DNA of 64,000 bases from CAIOHW01 sp964432565 (GTDB taxonomy: Bacteria; Bdellovibrionota; UBA1018): contig CAYSOA010000003.1 in NCBI GenBank assembly GCA_964432565.1, positions 1 to 64,000 on the forward strand, read 5' to 3'. How positions within the stretch are numbered: position 1 is the first letter of the stretch; each line of letters opens with the position of its first letter. Positions 62,320-64,000 of the stretch are shown in pieces. The position numbers were made by a program, and so were the translations under genes. A model generated the notes under the pieces. The model was not told where the DNA came from, did no database searches, and was given only the letters and a program-made list of their open reading frames with translations.

Positions 62320-62760
62320 ATGACAAAATTAGATTCGAGAATCATGCGCCAGGCGGGCTTCACGCTCACCGAAATGCTGATCGTGGTCGCCCTCATCGGG
62401 ATCATCATGACGCTGGTAAGCGGCAACATCATCGGAAAGTTCAATAGCGCCAAGGTGGACTCGACCAAGATCCAGATGAAGCAGCTGGGCGTGATCCTGG
62501 ATGACTTCAACCGCGTCTGCGGATTCTACCCCACCACCGACCAGGGCCTCGACGCGCTGATCCAGCCCCCCACCGGACGTGAATGCAAGAACTACGACCC
62601 CGCCGGCTTCATCAAGGGCGGAAAACTCCCGAAGGATGGATGGGGAAATGACTTCATCTACGAATCGGACGGCGGCAAGTACAAGCTCGTTTCGCTCGGC
62701 GCCGACAACAAGGCTGGCGGCGAAGGAAACGACAAGGATCTCGATAGCGACGAGATCTGA
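62320..62760 (+). CDS. gspG: Type II secretion system major pseudopilin GspG
   Basis: 146 aa. Prepilin leader cut after Gly in QAG-FTLTEMLIVVALIG, with Glu5 present. The core has the GspG motif CGFYPTTDQGLDALI followed by WGNDFIYESDGGKYKLVSLGAD and the calcium-loop acidic tail GGEGNDKDLDSDEI. AGGAGAG lies before ATG 62320; an in-frame ATG-less extension to 62287 is not needed. It forms the pseudopilus shaft. Confidence 0.96.
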   Translation: MTKLDSRIMRQAGFTLTEMLIVVALIGIIMTLVSGNIIGKFNSAKVDSTKIQMKQLGVILDDFNRVCGFYPTTDQGLDALIQPPTGRECKNYDPAGFIKGGKLPKDGWGNDFIYESDGGKYKLVSLGADNKAGGEGNDKDLDSDEI

Positions 62761-62777
62761 TTTCAGGCCAGCGAACC

Positions 62778-63413
62778 ATGCCGATGAGAGCGCGCACCCG
62801 TGGACTGACTCAGGGCTTCACCCTCGTGGAGCTGCTTGTGGTGGTCGCCCTCATCGGCCTGGTCATGCTCATGGCGCTCCCCTCGATTTCGAGCATTTTT
62901 CAGGTGTCGATCAATTCCGCCTCACGCGAACTGGCGACCAGCATGAAAGAAGCCTACAACGCCGCCATGATCACTGGCCGGGTGCATCGCATGGCCTATG
63001 ATCTGAAAGACAATGTCTTCTGGGTGGAGTCCGGACCGGCGAACGTACTGCTGGATACCGCCGCGACGCGTGAGAAGGAAGAAAGGCGCAGAAAATTCCA
63101 AACCAGCCTCGACGGCGACGATAAGCCCGATGACTCCCCCTTTCAGCTCGACAAGAGCATCACCCGCTCAAAAAAGCCGCTCCCCCGAGGGGTAGTCTTC
63201 GAGGACATCCTCACCGAGCGGGAGAAGGAACCTGTGACGGAAGGAGTCGCCTATACGCACATCTTTCCCAGTGGAATCACCGAGCGAACCCTCATTCGAA
63301 TCAAGGACTCCCAGGACCACCGCTACTCGCTTGTCGTCGAAAGCGTGAGCGGACGGACTCGGATGGTTCAGGGCTCGATTACCGAAAAGGAGGCATTCGG
63401 CGATGGTGGGTGA
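62778..63413 (+). CDS. gspH: Type II secretion system minor pseudopilin GspH
   Basis: 211 aa. Leader MPMRARTRGLTQG then FTLVELLVVVALIGLVML, with Glu5 and a typical long helix (SINSASRELATSMKEAYNAAMITGR). The C-terminal half is strand-rich with an inserted charged loop (about residues 85-130). Position between gspG and gspI supports GspH. ATG 62784 is an alternative start two codons in. The last 11 bp overlap gspI. Confidence 0.9.
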   Translation: MPMRARTRGLTQGFTLVELLVVVALIGLVMLMALPSISSIFQVSINSASRELATSMKEAYNAAMITGRVHRMAYDLKDNVFWVESGPANVLLDTAATREKEERRRKFQTSLDGDDKPDDSPFQLDKSITRSKKPLPRGVVFEDILTEREKEPVTEGVAYTHIFPSGITERTLIRIKDSQDHRYSLVVESVSGRTRMVQGSITEKEAFGDGG

Positions 63414-63915
63414 TCGCAATGCCACCTCGGCGGGATTCACTCTGCTCGAAGTGCTCATCGCCATGTTCATCATGGTGATCGCCTTCGGCTCGATCTTTTC
63501 CATTCAGTCATCGGCAATTCAGGTCACCAATCGCGCGAAGCAGACCAACACCGTGGCGATGCTACTCAAGAACGCCATGGTCAAGGCCGAGCTTGAGGTC
63601 GAAGGAAAGACCTTCGAAGAGGTCGGCGAAGAGGAGTCGGGTCAGTTCGACGCCCCCTACCAGGACTACTCGTGGACCCGAAAGATCAAGGAACTCGAGT
63701 TTCCAAACCTGGTTCCTGGCGGCTCAGGCGACGACGCCGGCGCTTCAGAAGACGAGGCCACCGGACTCATCGGCCGGCTGGTCACCAAGTACCTTTCGCA
63801 GGCGATTCGCCAAGTCGAAGTCACGGTCAGGTGGAAAAAGCTCGATCGCGAGCAAAGCGTCTCGGCCTCGACTTTCTGGGTGAACCTGAATCAGGAGATG
63901 GCCCTCAGTGAGTAG
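63403..63915 (+). CDS. gspI: Type II secretion system minor pseudopilin GspI
   Basis: 170 aa. Short leader ending TSAG, then FTLLEVLIAMFIMVIAFGSIF with Glu5. A helix with NTVAMLLKNAMVKAEL matches the GspI region after the N-helix. An acidic insert (SGDDAGASEDEA) precedes the C-terminal strand pair QVEVTVRWKKL. Overlaps gspH by 11 bp and gspJ by 8 bp, so the minor pseudopilins are tightly coupled. Confidence 0.92.
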   Translation: MVGDRNATSAGFTLLEVLIAMFIMVIAFGSIFSIQSSAIQVTNRAKQTNTVAMLLKNAMVKAELEVEGKTFEEVGEEESGQFDAPYQDYSWTRKIKELEFPNLVPGGSGDDAGASEDEATGLIGRLVTKYLSQAIRQVEVTVRWKKLDREQSVSASTFWVNLNQEMALSE

Positions 63916-64000
63916 ACGAGCACCCTCCACCGTTTGCCGAACTCCAACCGGCTTCACCCTTCTCGAGGTACTCATCTCGATGTTCCTTCTGGTGGTGATC
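63908..64000 (+). CDS. gspJ: Type II secretion system minor pseudopilin GspJ, N-terminal part
   Basis: Starts at GTG 63908 inside the end of gspI and is open to the window edge (31 codons). The visible sequence has a basic leader, then TG-FTLLEVLISMFLLVVI, a textbook prepilin cleavage site with Glu5. Its position after gspI makes GspJ the natural call. The rest lies outside the window. Confidence 0.85.
   Translation, partial: MSRRAPSTVCRTPTGFTLLEVLISMFLLVVI

Overview
The window looks like a 64-kb piece of the chromosome of a Gram-negative, flagellated proteobacterium of the old delta group. A Bdellovibrionota or Oligoflexia-like lineage is my best guess; no rRNA is present to settle it. The basis is: LPS synthesis (KdsD), a type II secretion operon, lipoproteins with lipoboxes, FliL, a CarD-type regulator, an FHA/sigma-54 activator, moderately high GC, and dense core-gene clusters. 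Two runs of exactly 100 N (6746-6845 and 38868-38967) are scaffold gaps of arbitrary size. I see no CRISPR array, prophage, insertion sequence or rRNA. There is one tRNA-Leu.

Layout. 1-2856: infB (5' end missing), rbfA and truB, facing hflX. 4176-7943: a class IV aminotransferase, an inositol-monophosphatase-family enzyme, a membrane protein with a VAEEP hexapeptide array, and a helical-repeat exported protein. 7951-11726: lipoproteins, kdsD and a SurA-N/DsbA-like lipoprotein. 11960-18268: a long coiled-coil protein, pyk, mutS and a small exported protein. 18270-24323: yebC, a proline-rich exported protein, a DUF962 protein, a CBS-DUF2267 protein, crcB, tRNA-Leu, an LD-carboxypeptidase and engB. 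24387-31175: an FHA/AAA+ sigma-54 activator, fliL, accA, a yicC-family gene, gmk and rel. 31147-44497 (minus strand): a subtilase and the run tgt-yajC-secD-secF-recJ. Upstream of it are an MBL-fold hydrolase, a SpoIID protein, an SPFH/NfeD pair, a possible HolD-like protein and a zinc-ribbon protein. 44617-53123: a dicarboxylate symporter, uvrC, a zinc-ribbon/Tudor-like protein, an exported protein, uvrB, cysS and carD. 53521-64000: an acyl-CoA dehydrogenase divergent from the type II secretion operon gspC-D-E-F-G-H-I-J, which runs off the window.

The most interesting layer is regulatory. Four noncoding upstream regions carry close matches to the sigma-54 -24/-12 promoter with exact GG-N10-GC spacing. 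They lie before the FHA/sigma-54 activator gene itself (24343-24358), the coiled-coil/pyk/mutS run (11924-11939), carD (minus strand, 53356-53371) and gspC (55549-55564). About 170-215 bp upstream of the predicted gspC start site are two palindromes, GACAAWTTGTC, centred 40 bp apart. That is where enhancer sites for a sigma-54 activator usually sit. I infer a sigma-54 regulon linking type II secretion to a global transcription regulator and to an autoregulated activator. This is sequence inference only.

Other points: UvrC appears to lack its C-terminal helix-hairpin-helix domain. A standalone zinc-ribbon/UvrD-Tudor-like protein is divergent from uvrC. The carD terminator overlaps the start of cysS. 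Several genes have a -10-like hexamer 6-9 bp before the ATG and no Shine-Dalgarno sequence, suggesting leaderless mRNAs.
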